Shown in pieces: positions 8,545-18,079 of a DNA stretch of 64,000 bases (position 1 is its first letter; each line of letters starts with the position of its first letter). A model generated the notes under the pieces. It saw only the letters and a list, made by a program, of their open reading frames with translations, ran no database searches and was not told the origin of the DNA. The stretch is from Halohasta salina (GTDB lineage: Archaea; Halobacteriota; Halobacteria; Halobacteriales; Haloferacaceae): NCBI RefSeq assembly GCF_024178165.1, contig NZ_JAMZIE010000006.1, positions 89,054-153,053 of the forward strand, given 5' to 3'. Made by a program: the position numbers and the translations under genes.

Positions 8545-10086
8545 ATGTCTGGTGAGTCGACTCCCGACGACGCCGACCCGCGCACAGCCGACGTGCTCGT
8601 CGTCGGTTCGGGGATCGCGGGCTGTGCGGCAGCGCTGTCGGCCGCACGCGAAGGCGAGGAGGTCCTGCTGGTCACTAAAGCCAGCGAGCCGGACGACGCC
8701 TCTTCCGATTGGGCTCAAGGCGGCATCGCGACCACTCGCGGTGATCCGGAGTCACTTAAAAACGACATCATGGAGGCCAACGCGAACACCGCCGACCCCG
8801 AGGCCGTCGACGTGCTGGTCGAGAACGCCGCCCCCGCAGTCCGCGATGTGCTCCTCGAAACCCTCGATGTCGACTTCGACACGCTCGGAGCCGACTACGA
8901 CTTCGCCCAAGAGGCCGCCCACTCCGAGGAGCGCATCCTCCACGTCGACGCCTCGACGGGCCAGCACATCCTGCGGCCGTTCCTTGCACATCTCAGCGAG
9001 GTCGACAACGTCGAGATCCTCGAAGACACGACCGCCCTCGAACTGATCCGCCACGAGGGGCGGGTCCACGGCGCGCTGCTCGATACCGAACCCGACGGCG
9101 AACCCGTTTTTGCGGGTACGACGGTCCTCGCCACCGGCGGGATCGGCGACTGCTTCGCGCAGTCGACCAACCCCGCCGGGTCGACCGGCGACGGGATCGC
9201 CATGGCGTTCCTCGCCGGGGCCGCGGTCGACGACATGGAGTACGTGCAGTTCCATCCGACCGCCGCCGCGGTCGAGGATCCGTTCCTGCTGAGCGAAGCC
9301 GTCCGCGGCGAGGGCGCAGTACTCCGAAACGCCGACGGCCGGCGGTTCATGCCCGACTACCACGACGATGCCGAACTCGCACCCCGCGATGTGGTCGCCC
9401 GCGCAGTGCAAGATGAGATCGACACCACCGGCTCGGTCACCCTCGACGTCTCGCCACTCGACGACCCGTTCGACGAGGCGTTTCCGAACCTCGCGTCGAC
9501 CTGCGAGGATCGCGGGGTCGACTGGCAGGACGGGATTCCGGTCGCGCCCTGTGAGCACTTCCTCTGTGGCGGCATCGCCGTCGACGGCCACGGCCGAGCC
9601 ACCCTCGACCGGCTCTACGCCGTCGGCGAGTGTGCCCGGACTGGGGTCCACGGAGCCAACCGACTGGCCTCGACCAGCCTTCTCGAAGGCCTCGTCTGGG
9701 GGCTTCGGGCCGGTGAGGACGCCGCCGGCTTCGATGCCGCGCCCATCGAGGTTCAGCGACTGCGGAACAGCGACCCCGCCCTCCCTGACCGGTTCGCCGC
9801 CGAGAAGTTCCACCGCCTGCGGTCGATCACGACCGAGGAACTCGGCTTGCGGCGAACAACCGACGGGATCGTTACTGCCAGCGGGGTGCTCCGTCGACTC
9901 AAAGGAGAGGTCGACGCTTACACGCGCACGCGGACCTCACGGAGCCTCTACGAACTCCGCAACGCGACGGTCGTCGCCATCCTGATCGCCAACGCCGCCG
10001 CGGACAACGACGAGAGCGTCGGCTGCCACTACCTCGCCGAAAGCGACGCCGAGCAGCCCGCCACCGTCGGGACGGAGCCCGAATGA
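8545..10086 (+). CDS. nadB: L-aspartate oxidase NadB
   Basis: A flavoprotein that oxidises L-aspartate to iminoaspartate, the substrate passed to NadA. It has 513 residues. The FAD Rossmann motif VVGSGIAGCAAALSA lies at about residues 13-27, followed by SDWAQGGIA. FHPTAAAV, CGGIAVDGHGRATL and the GANRLASTSLLEG motif are all typical of NadB. The start codon abuts the nadA stop, and the stop overlaps the nadC start by 4 nt, suggesting translational coupling. Confidence 0.96.
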   Translation: MSGESTPDDADPRTADVLVVGSGIAGCAAALSAAREGEEVLLVTKASEPDDASSDWAQGGIATTRGDPESLKNDIMEANANTADPEAVDVLVENAAPAVRDVLLETLDVDFDTLGADYDFAQEAAHSEERILHVDASTGQHILRPFLAHLSEVDNVEILEDTTALELIRHEGRVHGALLDTEPDGEPVFAGTTVLATGGIGDCFAQSTNPAGSTGDGIAMAFLAGAAVDDMEYVQFHPTAAAVEDPFLLSEAVRGEGAVLRNADGRRFMPDYHDDAELAPRDVVARAVQDEIDTTGSVTLDVSPLDDPFDEAFPNLASTCEDRGVDWQDGIPVAPCEHFLCGGIAVDGHGRATLDRLYAVGECARTGVHGANRLASTSLLEGLVWGLRAGEDAAGFDAAPIEVQRLRNSDPALPDRFAAEKFHRLRSITTEELGLRRTTDGIVTASGVLRRLKGEVDAYTRTRTSRSLYELRNATVVAILIANAAADNDESVGCHYLAESDAEQPATVGTEPE

Positions 10087-10919
10087 TGCTCACCGGCGAG
10101 CAGATCGACCGCTGGCTCCGCGAGGACATCGGCCACCACGACGTGACGAACAACGTGCCCGGCGAGACGACCGGTCGACTCGTCGCCAAAGAGGCCGGGA
10201 CGGCTGCGGGAATCGAGGCCGCAGCGGCGGTCTTCGAGCATCTCGGTGTCGACGCCGAGATCGCAGTCACAGACGGCAAGTCGGTCGGCGCTGGCGAGGC
10301 CGTCCTCAGGACGACCGGTCCGGCCCGCGAAACGCTCCGCGCCGAGCGTGTCGCGGTCAACCTCGCCGGCCACGCCTCCGGGATTGCGACGAAGACACGG
10401 CGGGCCGTCGACTGCGCCCAGGCGGTCGACGACTCGGTCCGGATCGCAGGCACGCGCAAGACGACACCCGGGCTTCGAGGGATCGAAAAGCGCGCGATCG
10501 TCGCCGGCGGCGGCGATAGCCACCGGCTGGATCTCTCACACATGGTGCTGATCAAGGACAACCACATCGCCGAACTCGGTCTCGAATCCGCCGTCGAGCA
10601 GTTCCGCGAGCGGGTTTCGTTCGCCACGAAGATCGAGGTCGAGGCCGAATCCGAGGCGGAGGCCCGGCGGGCGATCGCGGCCGGCGCGGACATCGTCCTG
10701 CTCGACAACTTCGCGCCGGCGGGGCTCCGCGAGACAGTCGACGCCCTCGCCGATCCGATCGCTGCCGCCGACCGCGAGGTACTCCTCGAAGCCAGCGGCG
10801 GGATCGCTCTCGATTCGGTCGCCGACTACGCCGTAACCGGCGTCGACATCGTCTCGATGGGCTCGCTGACCCACTCCGCCGAGAGCCTCGACTACTCGTT
10901 TCGCACTGGCAGCGAGTAA
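10083..10919 (+). CDS. nadC: Nicotinate-nucleotide pyrophosphorylase NadC
   Basis: Converts quinolinate and PRPP to nicotinate mononucleotide. It has 278 residues (277 if the second ATG at 10086 is used). Motifs visible are LREDIGHHDVT at the N-terminus, NLAGHASGIAT, the active-site region GTRKTTPGLR, HNHI-type KDNHIAELG, ADIVLLDNF and EASGGI. It overlaps nadB through ATGA and closes the three-step de novo NAD operon. Confidence 0.96.
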   Translation: MMLTGEQIDRWLREDIGHHDVTNNVPGETTGRLVAKEAGTAAGIEAAAAVFEHLGVDAEIAVTDGKSVGAGEAVLRTTGPARETLRAERVAVNLAGHASGIATKTRRAVDCAQAVDDSVRIAGTRKTTPGLRGIEKRAIVAGGGDSHRLDLSHMVLIKDNHIAELGLESAVEQFRERVSFATKIEVEAESEAEARRAIAAGADIVLLDNFAPAGLRETVDALADPIAAADREVLLEASGGIALDSVADYAVTGVDIVSMGSLTHSAESLDYSFRTGSE

Positions 10920-10953
10920 CAGCCTCTACCGGGGGTGTCGCGCGCGAACCCCG

Positions 10954-11688
10954 TTAGATCATCTCGTCGACGTCGTCGTAGCGGGTGACGTCGACGCCAT
11001 CCTCGGTGACGACCGCGACGTTGATCCCGTTGCCGGAGGCGAGGTCACGCTCGATGGCTGTCTTGATCGCGTTGCCTGCGATGGTTTCGGCCTCCTCGAT
11101 GGACAGCCCCTCCTCGTACTGCTGTTCGAGCACGCCGAGGGCGAACTGGCTACCGGAGCCCGTGACGGTGTAATCCTCCTCGGTGGTGCCGCCCAGCGCG
11201 TCGATGGAGTAGATGTGGGGTCCCTCCTCGTCGACGCCGCCCAGGATCGGGCTGACGATCAAGAAGGCACCAGAGCGGAGGAAGTTGCCCGTCAGCGTCG
11301 ACAGCGCCTGCATGCTCATGTCCTCGCCGCGGCGGGCCTCGTACAGTCGGACCTCCGCTTTCAGCGAGGAGATGAGGTTCTGGGCCGCCGACACCGAGCC
11401 CGCGATTGTGAGCGCGCCCGTGGGGTGGATCTCCTCGACCTTCTGGACGTCCTTGCTGGAGACCATGTAGCCCATGCTCGCGCGCATGTCGGTCGCCAAG
11501 ACGACGCCGTCTTCCGTCTTGAGGCCGACGGTTGTCGTCCCCGTCTTCATCGTCGCGTCCTCGGCGTCACCCGCGCTGTGCTGGCCCTGTTGACCGGAGA
11601 AATCGCCGATCTCCGGCCCGAAAACGTCTGCGTTGTTGCCTTCGAGCTGACCCAACTCGCCGGGAGAACCGCCTGTCGGAGTTCGCAT
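10954..11688 (-). CDS. psmB: 20S proteasome beta subunit
   Basis: The catalytic subunit of the archaeal 20S proteasome. The first 50 residues form a propeptide rich in Gly, Asp and Glu; self-cleavage at KTG|TTTVGL exposes Thr51 as the nucleophile. Downstream are VVLATDMRASMGYM, with the conserved Asp/Arg, GSVSAAQN with the Lys-bearing strand nearby, and GSGSQFALGVLE. The alpha subunit gene is 28 kb away at 38548, as is usual in haloarchaea. A TATA-like CATTTATCAC is about 30 nt upstream. Confidence 0.96.
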   Translation of the reverse strand: MRTPTGGSPGELGQLEGNNADVFGPEIGDFSGQQGQHSAGDAEDATMKTGTTTVGLKTEDGVVLATDMRASMGYMVSSKDVQKVEEIHPTGALTIAGSVSAAQNLISSLKAEVRLYEARRGEDMSMQALSTLTGNFLRSGAFLIVSPILGGVDEEGPHIYSIDALGGTTEEDYTVTGSGSQFALGVLEQQYEEGLSIEEAETIAGNAIKTAIERDLASGNGINVAVVTEDGVDVTRYDDVDEMI

Positions 11689-11792
11689 TGTCTCCCGTTA
11701 CGCTGGAGCGGTGATAAATGCAACCCTTCGGCAACCCTCGCCGGAATCCCCTCCGGGAAACTATCAATACAGTCACCAATCACAGTGGTCGC

Positions 11793-12314
11793 ATGCGGAA
11801 GACCAACGTGTCGACGCTGGCGTGGACGAGACAGGACTTGGGTGGTATGGATATCCGGCGCAAGCAGCTGGGCGAGGCCGTCGACGCCGAGGAACTCGGC
11901 TGTAGCCTCTACGAACTCCCTACCGGCGAGCGCGCGTGGCCCTACCACTACCACACCGCCAACGAGGAGGCGCTGTTCGTGCTGGCCGGCTCCGGAACGC
12001 TCCGGGCAGACGGCGAGATGCACGAGCTACGAGAGGGCGACTACGTCACGTTTCCGGCCGACGAGTCGGGAGCCCACCGCGTGATCAACGATTCCGAGGG
12101 GGCGCTCCGCTATCTCGTCGTCTCGACGATGATCGAGCCCGACGTGACGGTCTACCCGGACTCCGAGAAGTTCGGCGTCTACGTCGGCTCGCCGCCCGGC
12201 GGCCGCGAGGTGCGCAGTCTGGAGGGCTACTACAGACAGGACGACGCGGTCGACTACTGGGTCGACGAGACCACCTCGACCGACGGGAGTGCCGGCGCGG
12301 GCGGTCAAGATTAA
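11793..12314 (+). CDS. Cupin domain protein
   Basis: The 173-residue protein is a single conserved-barrel cupin. The metal-site motif 1 reads YHYHTANEEALFVLAGSG and motif 2 GDYVTFPADESGAHRVIND, giving the usual His/His/Glu plus His ligands. The C-terminus (YPDSEKFGVYVG, YYRQDDAVDYWVDE) is a conserved tail found in sugar- or phosphonate-related cupins. The substrate is unknown. The start at 11793 (MRKTNVST) was chosen over the upstream ATG at 11718, whose extension overlaps the psmB promoter. Confidence 0.82.
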   Translation: MRKTNVSTLAWTRQDLGGMDIRRKQLGEAVDAEELGCSLYELPTGERAWPYHYHTANEEALFVLAGSGTLRADGEMHELREGDYVTFPADESGAHRVINDSEGALRYLVVSTMIEPDVTVYPDSEKFGVYVGSPPGGREVRSLEGYYRQDDAVDYWVDETTSTDGSAGAGGQD

Positions 12315-12339
12315 ACACCCCACGGTCCAAGCTAGCGGT

Positions 12340-12885
12340 ATGGCGAAATACTCGACCGGGGGCGGCGGCGGGAGCGACGACGGCGACGCCTGCGAACTCT
12401 GTGGGGCCGCAAGCAGCCGGCTCAGCAAGGCCAACGTGGCCGGCGCGGAACTGCTCGTCTGTCCGGACTGCTCGCCGCACGACGACAGCCGGCGCGAGTC
12501 GGGACGGCAGGGGAGTTCGAGCGGCAGCGACAGCAGCAGTAGCGGCAGTAGCAGCAGCGAGAGCCCTGCCGACCGAAAGAAACGGGCGGCGCAAAAACAG
12601 GCCGAGATCTACGACGCCCAGAAGGGCGATTCCTCCCACTGGGAACAGGAGGGCACGAACTACGAGCGCGACCGGCTGCCGTACCTCGTCACCGACTACG
12701 ACGAGCGCGTCGAGACTGCCCGACAGGACGCCGGACTGACGGTCGACGAACTGGCCGAGGCCCTCGATGTCGACGCCGAGACGTATCTCGCAGTCGAACA
12801 GGGCCGGGCCGCCCGCGCTGGCGTCGGCGGCTCGGTCGTCCGCGAGATCGAGTCCGAACTGGGGATCGAACTGGTCGACGAGTGA
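12340..12885 (+). CDS. Archaeal MBF1 homolog (multiprotein bridging factor type 1)
   Basis: The 181-residue protein has a zinc ribbon at the N-terminus (CELCG ... CPDCS), a long Ser/Gly/Asp linker, then a Cro-type HTH at about 115-175 with ARQDAGLTVDELAEALDVD. This order is specific to archaeal MBF1, which links to the transcription or translation machinery. TTAAAC about 28 nt before the ATG at 12340 fits a leaderless transcript and supports this start rather than 12289. Confidence 0.9.
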   Translation: MAKYSTGGGGGSDDGDACELCGAASSRLSKANVAGAELLVCPDCSPHDDSRRESGRQGSSSGSDSSSSGSSSSESPADRKKRAAQKQAEIYDAQKGDSSHWEQEGTNYERDRLPYLVTDYDERVETARQDAGLTVDELAEALDVDAETYLAVEQGRAARAGVGGSVVREIESELGIELVDE

Positions 12886-12931
12886 GCCCGACTCGGCAGC
12901 TACAAGGCTGCCGCGTGCCGAGGAGCGGTCG

Positions 12932-13909
12932 ATGATCGGCAAGCTCGATCCGGAGACGCTGCGGACGATCGTCGACCGGACCGGCGCGTCGAACCCGGCG
13001 CTTGTGACCGGCGCGGCATACGGCGAGGACGCCGCGGCGATCGACCTCGGCGAGGAGACGCTGGTCGTGAGTTCCGATCCGATCTCGCTGGCCGCCGAGG
13101 CCGCCGGCACCCTCGGGGTCAACGTCGCCTGCAACGACATCGCCGCCGCGGGCGCGGACCCGGAGTTCCTGACGAACGTCGTCTTTCTCCCCGACGAGGA
13201 TCCCGAGACCGTCGCCACGCTCACAGACCAGCTCGACACCGCCGCGGACGAGCTCGGGGTGACGATCGTCGGCGGCCACACCGAGTACGTCCCGGCGCTC
13301 TCCCGGCCGCTGCTCAGCCTGACGGCCTTCGGTCGCACCGACCGCCACGTCCCGACCGGCGGTGCGGAACCGGGCGACAAACTCCTCCTCACGAAGGGAG
13401 CGGCGATCGAGGCCACCGGCATCATCGCCACGGATTTCGCCGAGGATCTCCGCGCCGCCAGCGTCGACGACGCCACCATCGAGCGGGCCGCCGGCTTCTT
13501 CGATGAGATCAGCATCCTCGAGGATTCGCGGGCGATCCGCGAGATCGCCACCGGGATGCACGACCCGACCGAGGGCGGCGTCGTCACCGGATTGGTCGAA
13601 CTGGCCGCGGCCGCCGGCGTCGACGCCGTCGTCGACCGCGCGGCGGTGCCGGTTCGCTCCGAGACTGCCGCCGTCTGCGAGGCGATGGGGGTCGACCCAC
13701 TGCGCGTGTTCGGCTCGGGAGCGCTGCTCGCGGCGGTCCCCGCGGGCGAGGCCGAAGCGGCCCGCTCGCGGCTGGCCGATAGAGGGATCGAGGGCGCCGT
13801 CATCGGCGAACTCACCGCCCCCGCCGACCCTCAGCAGGGGGCGCTGGTCCTCGACGGCGAGCGGATCGTCGACGGCGGGCGCGACGAGCTGTATCCCTTC
13901 TGGGAATGA
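12932..13909 (+). CDS. AIR synthase-related protein (HypE/ThiL/SelD superfamily)
   Basis: The protein has 325 residues. The N-terminal ATP-binding half has GAAYGEDAAAIDLG, VSSDPIS and NVACNDIAAAGADP. The C-terminal half has GMHDPTEGGVVTGLVELA, matching AIR synthase-fold enzymes, especially HypE-like archaeal members. Hydrogenase maturation is unlikely because no hydrogenase genes are present. The specific reaction is not known. ATG at 12932 is chosen because upstream frame residues belong to the MBF1 shadow. Confidence 0.8.
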   Translation: MIGKLDPETLRTIVDRTGASNPALVTGAAYGEDAAAIDLGEETLVVSSDPISLAAEAAGTLGVNVACNDIAAAGADPEFLTNVVFLPDEDPETVATLTDQLDTAADELGVTIVGGHTEYVPALSRPLLSLTAFGRTDRHVPTGGAEPGDKLLLTKGAAIEATGIIATDFAEDLRAASVDDATIERAAGFFDEISILEDSRAIREIATGMHDPTEGGVVTGLVELAAAAGVDAVVDRAAVPVRSETAAVCEAMGVDPLRVFGSGALLAAVPAGEAEAARSRLADRGIEGAVIGELTAPADPQQGALVLDGERIVDGGRDELYPFWE

Positions 13910-13980
13910 CACTCACCGCATTCGTGGTTCGGGGGCCTGACTATCCGGAGATTTAGGGCACCTGTGGTGGTGTTCGGTGT

Positions 13981-14361
13981 GTGGCCCTCCAGTACACCGA
14001 CCGGGATGTCGGCCATCTGCTCGGCGCATGGTTCGTGCTCGTCGGCCTGCTGGCCGTCTCGACGGCGCGGCCGAGCTACAGTCCGATCCTCGCAGCGGGC
14101 GTCGACTCGGCACTCTTTATTGGATTGCTCGCTCTCGTCGTCGGCGGTGCCGCCAGCAGCCGGTACTGTGATCTCGTCCTCGGCGTCCCGATGAGCGTCT
14201 GCGGCGGGCTGGTCGTCTGGTCGACCTGCCGGCGGCTCCTCGACGGTGCGGTTCCGGTGACCGAACGCAGCCTCCTCCTCGCCGCCGGCCTCGTCGTCCT
14301 CGGGAGCCTGTTCGTCCGCGAAGGGGTGTTGATCGCCCGGGGTCGACGCCACTGCGGCTGA
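13981..14361 (+). CDS. Small hypothetical membrane protein
   Basis: The 126-residue protein starts with GTG. Hydrophobic segments at about 12-29, 40-57, 66-83 and 98-115 suggest four membrane helices. No motif is recognised. It sits between the AIR-synthase-like gene and the TauE-like permease on the same strand. Moderate confidence because the start codon is non-ATG and no family is recognised. Confidence 0.55.
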   Translation: MALQYTDRDVGHLLGAWFVLVGLLAVSTARPSYSPILAAGVDSALFIGLLALVVGGAASSRYCDLVLGVPMSVCGGLVVWSTCRRLLDGAVPVTERSLLLAAGLVVLGSLFVREGVLIARGRRHCG

Positions 14362-14476
14362 TCGCCCGCGGTCGACGCCGACAGCGTGGGAGTGCTGTCT
14401 CCCGCGATGTGCAGCCTCCACGCACGACGGAGCGCCCTTTATAAGCGGTCTCCGATGTTATTGAGGCAGAGTATCG

Positions 14477-15256
14477 ATGACCGTCCTCCTGTCAGTCGAG
14501 TTTCTCGGACTGTTCGCCCTGATCGTCGTCGTCTCCGGGGCGGTCAACGGGCTCTCTGGGTTCGGGTTCGCGGTCGTCGGCACGATGGCGCTGGCGACGG
14601 TCGTCGACCCGGCGATGGCGGTCGTATTGATGATCATCCCGATGGTGGCTGCGAACGCCATGCTCGTGGGCGAACTGTCGGCCGACGAACTGCGTACCTG
14701 CGGACGACGGTTCGGTCCGCTGGTGGCCTCGGCGCTCGTCGGCACCGTCGTCGGGATGATCGTCCTCGACGCGCTGCCGGATCGGCCGCTCCGGATCGGC
14801 CTCGGACTAATCACGTTGGGGTTCGTGGCGAGCCAACAGCGGGCGGTGCTGCTACCGCATATCGGAACTGGCGGGTCGACGCTCGACGGTCGACCGGCGC
14901 AGATCGCCGTCGGCTCGGTTTCGGGGGTCCTGTTCGGCGCGACAAACGTCGGGGTCCAGCTCGTCGCCTATCTGCGGAGCCGAGACCTCTCCCACGGCCT
15001 CTTCGTCGGCGTCGTGGCGCTGGTGTTTCTCGGGATCAACGTGCTCCGCGTGGGGGCGGCGGGGGTCTTGGACCTCTACCCCTCGCTGACAGTGGTGGGG
15101 ATCTCGGTGCTGGCGTCGGTCCCGGCAGTCGGCGGGGTCGCCATCGGGAGCCGCCTTCGGAGTCGGGTGACCACGCCCGTCCGCCGCCGTGTCGTCCTCG
15201 GGCTGCTGACGGTGATCGGCCTGCGACTCGTCCTCGGCGGCCTCGGGATCGCCTGA
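14477..15256 (+). CDS. TauE/SafE family permease
   Basis: The 259-residue protein has about eight hydrophobic helices. The repeated family signature appears as GAVNGLSGFGFAVVGT near the N-terminus and GSVSGVLFGATNVGVQLVAYL in the second half. Family members export or import sulfite, sulfonates or other small anions; the substrate is not determinable. A TATA box (CTTTATAAG, about 14436) precedes it, so it has its own promoter. Confidence 0.88.
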   Translation: MTVLLSVEFLGLFALIVVVSGAVNGLSGFGFAVVGTMALATVVDPAMAVVLMIIPMVAANAMLVGELSADELRTCGRRFGPLVASALVGTVVGMIVLDALPDRPLRIGLGLITLGFVASQQRAVLLPHIGTGGSTLDGRPAQIAVGSVSGVLFGATNVGVQLVAYLRSRDLSHGLFVGVVALVFLGINVLRVGAAGVLDLYPSLTVVGISVLASVPAVGGVAIGSRLRSRVTTPVRRRVVLGLLTVIGLRLVLGGLGIA

Positions 15257-15297
15257 CTCGTCGACACCGATTTCACTGCGCCGCACATTCGGTCGGT

Positions 15298-15819
15298 ATG
15301 GATACCGACTACGAGGCGGTCGTCTACGATCTCGACGGGACGCTGGTCCACCTCGCCGTCGACTGGGCGGTCGTCGCCACCGACGTCATCGAAGTCTACG
15401 ACGAGGCAGGTGTCGACGCTCGCGGCGCGGACCTCTGGGGCCTCATGGAACGGGCCGACGATCACGGGATCGCCAGCGAGGTCGAGGCGGCGATCAGCGA
15501 GCACGAACACGCCGGTGCACACGATTCGCGCCGCCTCCCGCTGGCCGACGAACTGCTCGACCGGTCGGTGCCGGTCGGGGTCTGCTCGCTCAACTGCGAA
15601 CGCGCCTGCCGGATCGCCCTCGATAGCCACGATCTGGCGGCCGCCATCGAGGCAGTCGTCGGCCGGGACTCGGTCGACACCCACAAACCGGACCCCGAAC
15701 CCCTGCTGGCAACGGTCTCCCAACTCGGTGTCGAGCCCAGCGAGGCGGTCTTCGTCGGCGACTCGCCGCGCGACGGCACGACCGCCGAGCGTGCGGGCGT
15801 CGACTTCAGACGCGTCTGA
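15298..15819 (+). CDS. HAD-superfamily hydrolase
   Basis: The 173-residue protein carries all HAD motifs: I DLDGTLV (residues 11-17), II near VCSLN, III KPDPEP and IV GDSPRDG. It is of the phosphoglycolate-phosphatase-like group, with a short helical cap. The substrate is unknown. The start at 15298 leaves 42 nt after the TauE-like gene, so co-transcription is likely. Confidence 0.87.
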   Translation: MDTDYEAVVYDLDGTLVHLAVDWAVVATDVIEVYDEAGVDARGADLWGLMERADDHGIASEVEAAISEHEHAGAHDSRRLPLADELLDRSVPVGVCSLNCERACRIALDSHDLAAAIEAVVGRDSVDTHKPDPEPLLATVSQLGVEPSEAVFVGDSPRDGTTAERAGVDFRRV

Positions 15820-15902
15820 GACACGGATCGGAACGGTCCGACGGCAGCATCGCTTGATGAGTAGGCGTCGACTACCGGGAGCCGAATCGGCGTAGGGACC
15901 GG

Positions 15903-16172
15903 CTACTCGGACTGCGTCGACGGTTCGTCGGTCTCCTCGTCGTCGCGTTTGTACTTGGCATACGCAAAGACCGAGACGGCGGTCAGAAACCAGATCGGCG
16001 CGCCGACGCGGACCGCGAAGCTCACGCGTGCGCCCCACGTCGGCAACTCGACCAACACCGACAGGACGGCGACGATCGGCGCACCGACGAGGATGGTGAC
16101 GACGAAGGTGACCTGCATCACCCAGCCGAAGTCGACGCCCTCCGGGTCGGTCGTGTCGACGAGATCTGCCAC
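15903..16172 (-). CDS. Small two-TM membrane protein (DUF5822-like)
   Basis: The protein has 89 residues. Two hydrophobic helices (about 17-40 and 52-72) are followed by a charged tail (KYKRDDEETDEP). Motif PEGVDFGWVMQVTF at the N-terminus is conserved in haloarchaeal small membrane proteins as far as I recall. No function is known. It is divergent from panB, with only 82 nt between the starts. Confidence 0.65.
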   Translation of the reverse strand: MADLVDTTDPEGVDFGWVMQVTFVVTILVGAPIVAVLSVLVELPTWGARVSFAVRVGAPIWFLTAVSVFAYAKYKRDDEETDEPSTQSE

Positions 16173-16254
16173 AGGCGGACCTCACGCTACGACTACTATT
16201 GTGTGGCGGTTCGGTATCGAACTATTTTATCGACCCCGAACCATACGACCGGCT

Positions 16255-17070
16255 ATGACTACGACCCGTGGGCTCCGCGATTTGGATCGGCCGATCACGA
16301 TGCTGACGGCCTACGACGCGCTGACCGCCCGCATCGTCGACGACGCCGGGATCGACGTGATTCTGGTCGGCGACAGCATGGGCAACGCGGTGTTGGGCTA
16401 CGAGGACACCCTCCCGGTCACCATCGAGGAGGCCACCAGCCACACCGCGGCGGTCGTCCGCGGGGCCGAGGAGGCACTGGTCGTCGCCGACATGCCGTTT
16501 CTCTCCGTGGGCGTCGACGACAGCGAGACGGTCCGGAACGCCGGCCGGATGCTCAAGGAGGCCGGCGCGGACGCGGTCAAACTCGAAAGCGGTCCCCACA
16601 CGGTCGACCTCACCGAACGACTCACACAGCTCGGCATCCCCGTCATGGCCCATCTCGGCCTCACCCCCCAGCACGTCAACCAACTCGGCGGCTACACCCG
16701 ACAGGGAACGACGACCGAGGCCGCCGAAGAAATCCTCTCGCTCGCGCGCGATCACGAGGAGGCCGGCGCGTTCGCGCTCGTGCTCGAACACGTTCCGGCG
16801 AACGTCGCCGCCGAGATCACTGCAGCCCTCGACATCCCCACCATCGGGATCGGCGCGGGCCCCGACTGTGACGGGCAGGTACTCGTCGGCACCGACGTCA
16901 TGGGGTTCGGCGAGGAACTGCCGCCGTTCGCCGAGCAGTTCGGCGACGTGGCCGGCGAGATGCGCGCGGCCGTCGACGCCTACCGGGAGGCCGTCGAAGA
17001 CGGGGAGTTCCCGGCGGCCGAACACAGCCACATCGAAGAAGGCGTCGACGACCTCGACCCTACCGAGTAA
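16255..17070 (+). CDS. panB: 3-methyl-2-oxobutanoate hydroxymethyltransferase PanB
   Basis: First step of pantoate synthesis, transferring a hydroxymethyl group from methylene-tetrahydrofolate (or tetrahydropterin) to ketoisovalerate. The protein has 271 residues. Visible are MLTAYDALTARIVDDAGID, VGDSMGNAVLGYEDTLPVT, AGADAVKLESG, PVMAHLGLTPQHVN and IPTIGIGAGPDCDGQVLV, all core family motifs. TATA ACTATTTTAT lies about 30 nt before the ATG. Its 3' end overlaps the convergent hydrolase gene by 11 nt. Confidence 0.95.
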   Translation: MTTTRGLRDLDRPITMLTAYDALTARIVDDAGIDVILVGDSMGNAVLGYEDTLPVTIEEATSHTAAVVRGAEEALVVADMPFLSVGVDDSETVRNAGRMLKEAGADAVKLESGPHTVDLTERLTQLGIPVMAHLGLTPQHVNQLGGYTRQGTTTEAAEEILSLARDHEEAGAFALVLEHVPANVAAEITAALDIPTIGIGAGPDCDGQVLVGTDVMGFGEELPPFAEQFGDVAGEMRAAVDAYREAVEDGEFPAAEHSHIEEGVDDLDPTE

Positions 17071-17839
17071 TCCGGTCGAGCACCACCGATAGTGCCGCAG
17101 TAAACGCCTGTGGCTGTTCGAGCATGGCGAGGTGGGCCGCTGCCTGAATCCGGAGCAGCGAGCAGTCCGGCAGTTCCTCGGCGAGGTGCTGGTGGTACCG
17201 CAGCGGCGTCAGTTGGTCGTACTCACCGACGATGGCCGCCGCCGGGCACGCTATGCCGCCGAGTCTACCGATCACGTTGAACCGATCGGCCGTCCGGAAA
17301 TCCCGGCGGGTCACCGCCTGCCCGGTCTCTCGTAGCCGACTGATCGACGCCTCCCGGAGGTCGGGATCCGGATCGTGAAACAGCCGGTCGGGCCCGTGGA
17401 GGAACTCGATCGCGCGCTCGAAGTCGTCGTCGAGCCACGCCAAGAGGTCCGCCAACACCGGCAACCGGGGGCCAGTGCCGGTCAACACGAGTCCGTCGAC
17501 CGCGAGGTCGCCTTCGAGCGCCAGCCACAGTGCGACTGCCCCGCCCAGCGAGTGGCCGACCAGCACCGAGCAGCCGGTCTCGCCGACGACCGCCGCGGCG
17601 TCGTCGGCGTAGGCCGACAGCGTCTCGTACCCGGGCTCGGCGTCGACGTCCTCGCTTTTGCCGTGGCCGCTGAGGTCGACCGCTGCCACCGGGGTCGTGG
17701 TCGCCAGCCGAAACTGGCCGTCCCAGATGGCATGCGACGTGCCGCTACCGTGGAGACAACAGATCCCCGGCCCGGCGTCTGCGCTCCGGTCGGCGTACCG
17801 GTAGGCCGTCGACCGACCATGGTGACGAACCGTTTCCAT
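17060..17839 (-). CDS. Alpha/beta-fold hydrolase
   Basis: The protein has 259 residues. The oxyanion region CLHGSGTSHAIW comes first; the nucleophile elbow is VGHSLGGAV, with Ser in GHSLG. The acid is likely Asp in VGEYDQLTPLRYHQ and the catalytic His is in QAAAHLAMLEQP. The start at 17839 has a Shine-Dalgarno-like GGAGGT directly before it. The natural substrate cannot be inferred. Confidence 0.87.
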   Translation of the reverse strand: METVRHHGRSTAYRYADRSADAGPGICCLHGSGTSHAIWDGQFRLATTTPVAAVDLSGHGKSEDVDAEPGYETLSAYADDAAAVVGETGCSVLVGHSLGGAVALWLALEGDLAVDGLVLTGTGPRLPVLADLLAWLDDDFERAIEFLHGPDRLFHDPDPDLREASISRLRETGQAVTRRDFRTADRFNVIGRLGGIACPAAAIVGEYDQLTPLRYHQHLAEELPDCSLLRIQAAAHLAMLEQPQAFTAALSVVLDRITR

Positions 17840-18047
17840 ACCTCCTGTCGGGGCGAGGCCGGCATAAATCGCCGGACCGTTCGGCTCGCCGATACGACGA
17901 CGGCCGGGCCGACGAACGTCCTCACGACCGGAGCGACGCTGCCCGCAGCCGCCGGGTCGACGACACTCTCGGCACTCTCGACGTGTGGACCGCAATACAA
18001 CTGAATATCTCCACCCCGACGCCGTACAGCGGTTACTTGGAGAAAGG

Positions 18048-18079
18048 TTTATATAGTTGTATAGCTAACTACGAGTTAG
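18048..18079 (+). promoter_or_regulatory. TATA box and palindromic operator before hsp20-like/cdc48
   Basis: TTTATATA at 18048-18055 is a strong TATA box. A perfect inverted repeat with 6-bp arms, CTAACT-ACG-AGTTAG, occupies 18065-18079, between the TATA box and the start codon at 18084. That is where a repressor would block initiation. The regulator is not known. Confidence 0.6.

Noticed and set aside
17818..18004. 61-codon plus-strand frame before the Hsp20-like gene
   Set aside because: Low-complexity Thr/Ala-rich product, no promoter, and it overlaps the start of the hydrolase gene on the other strand.
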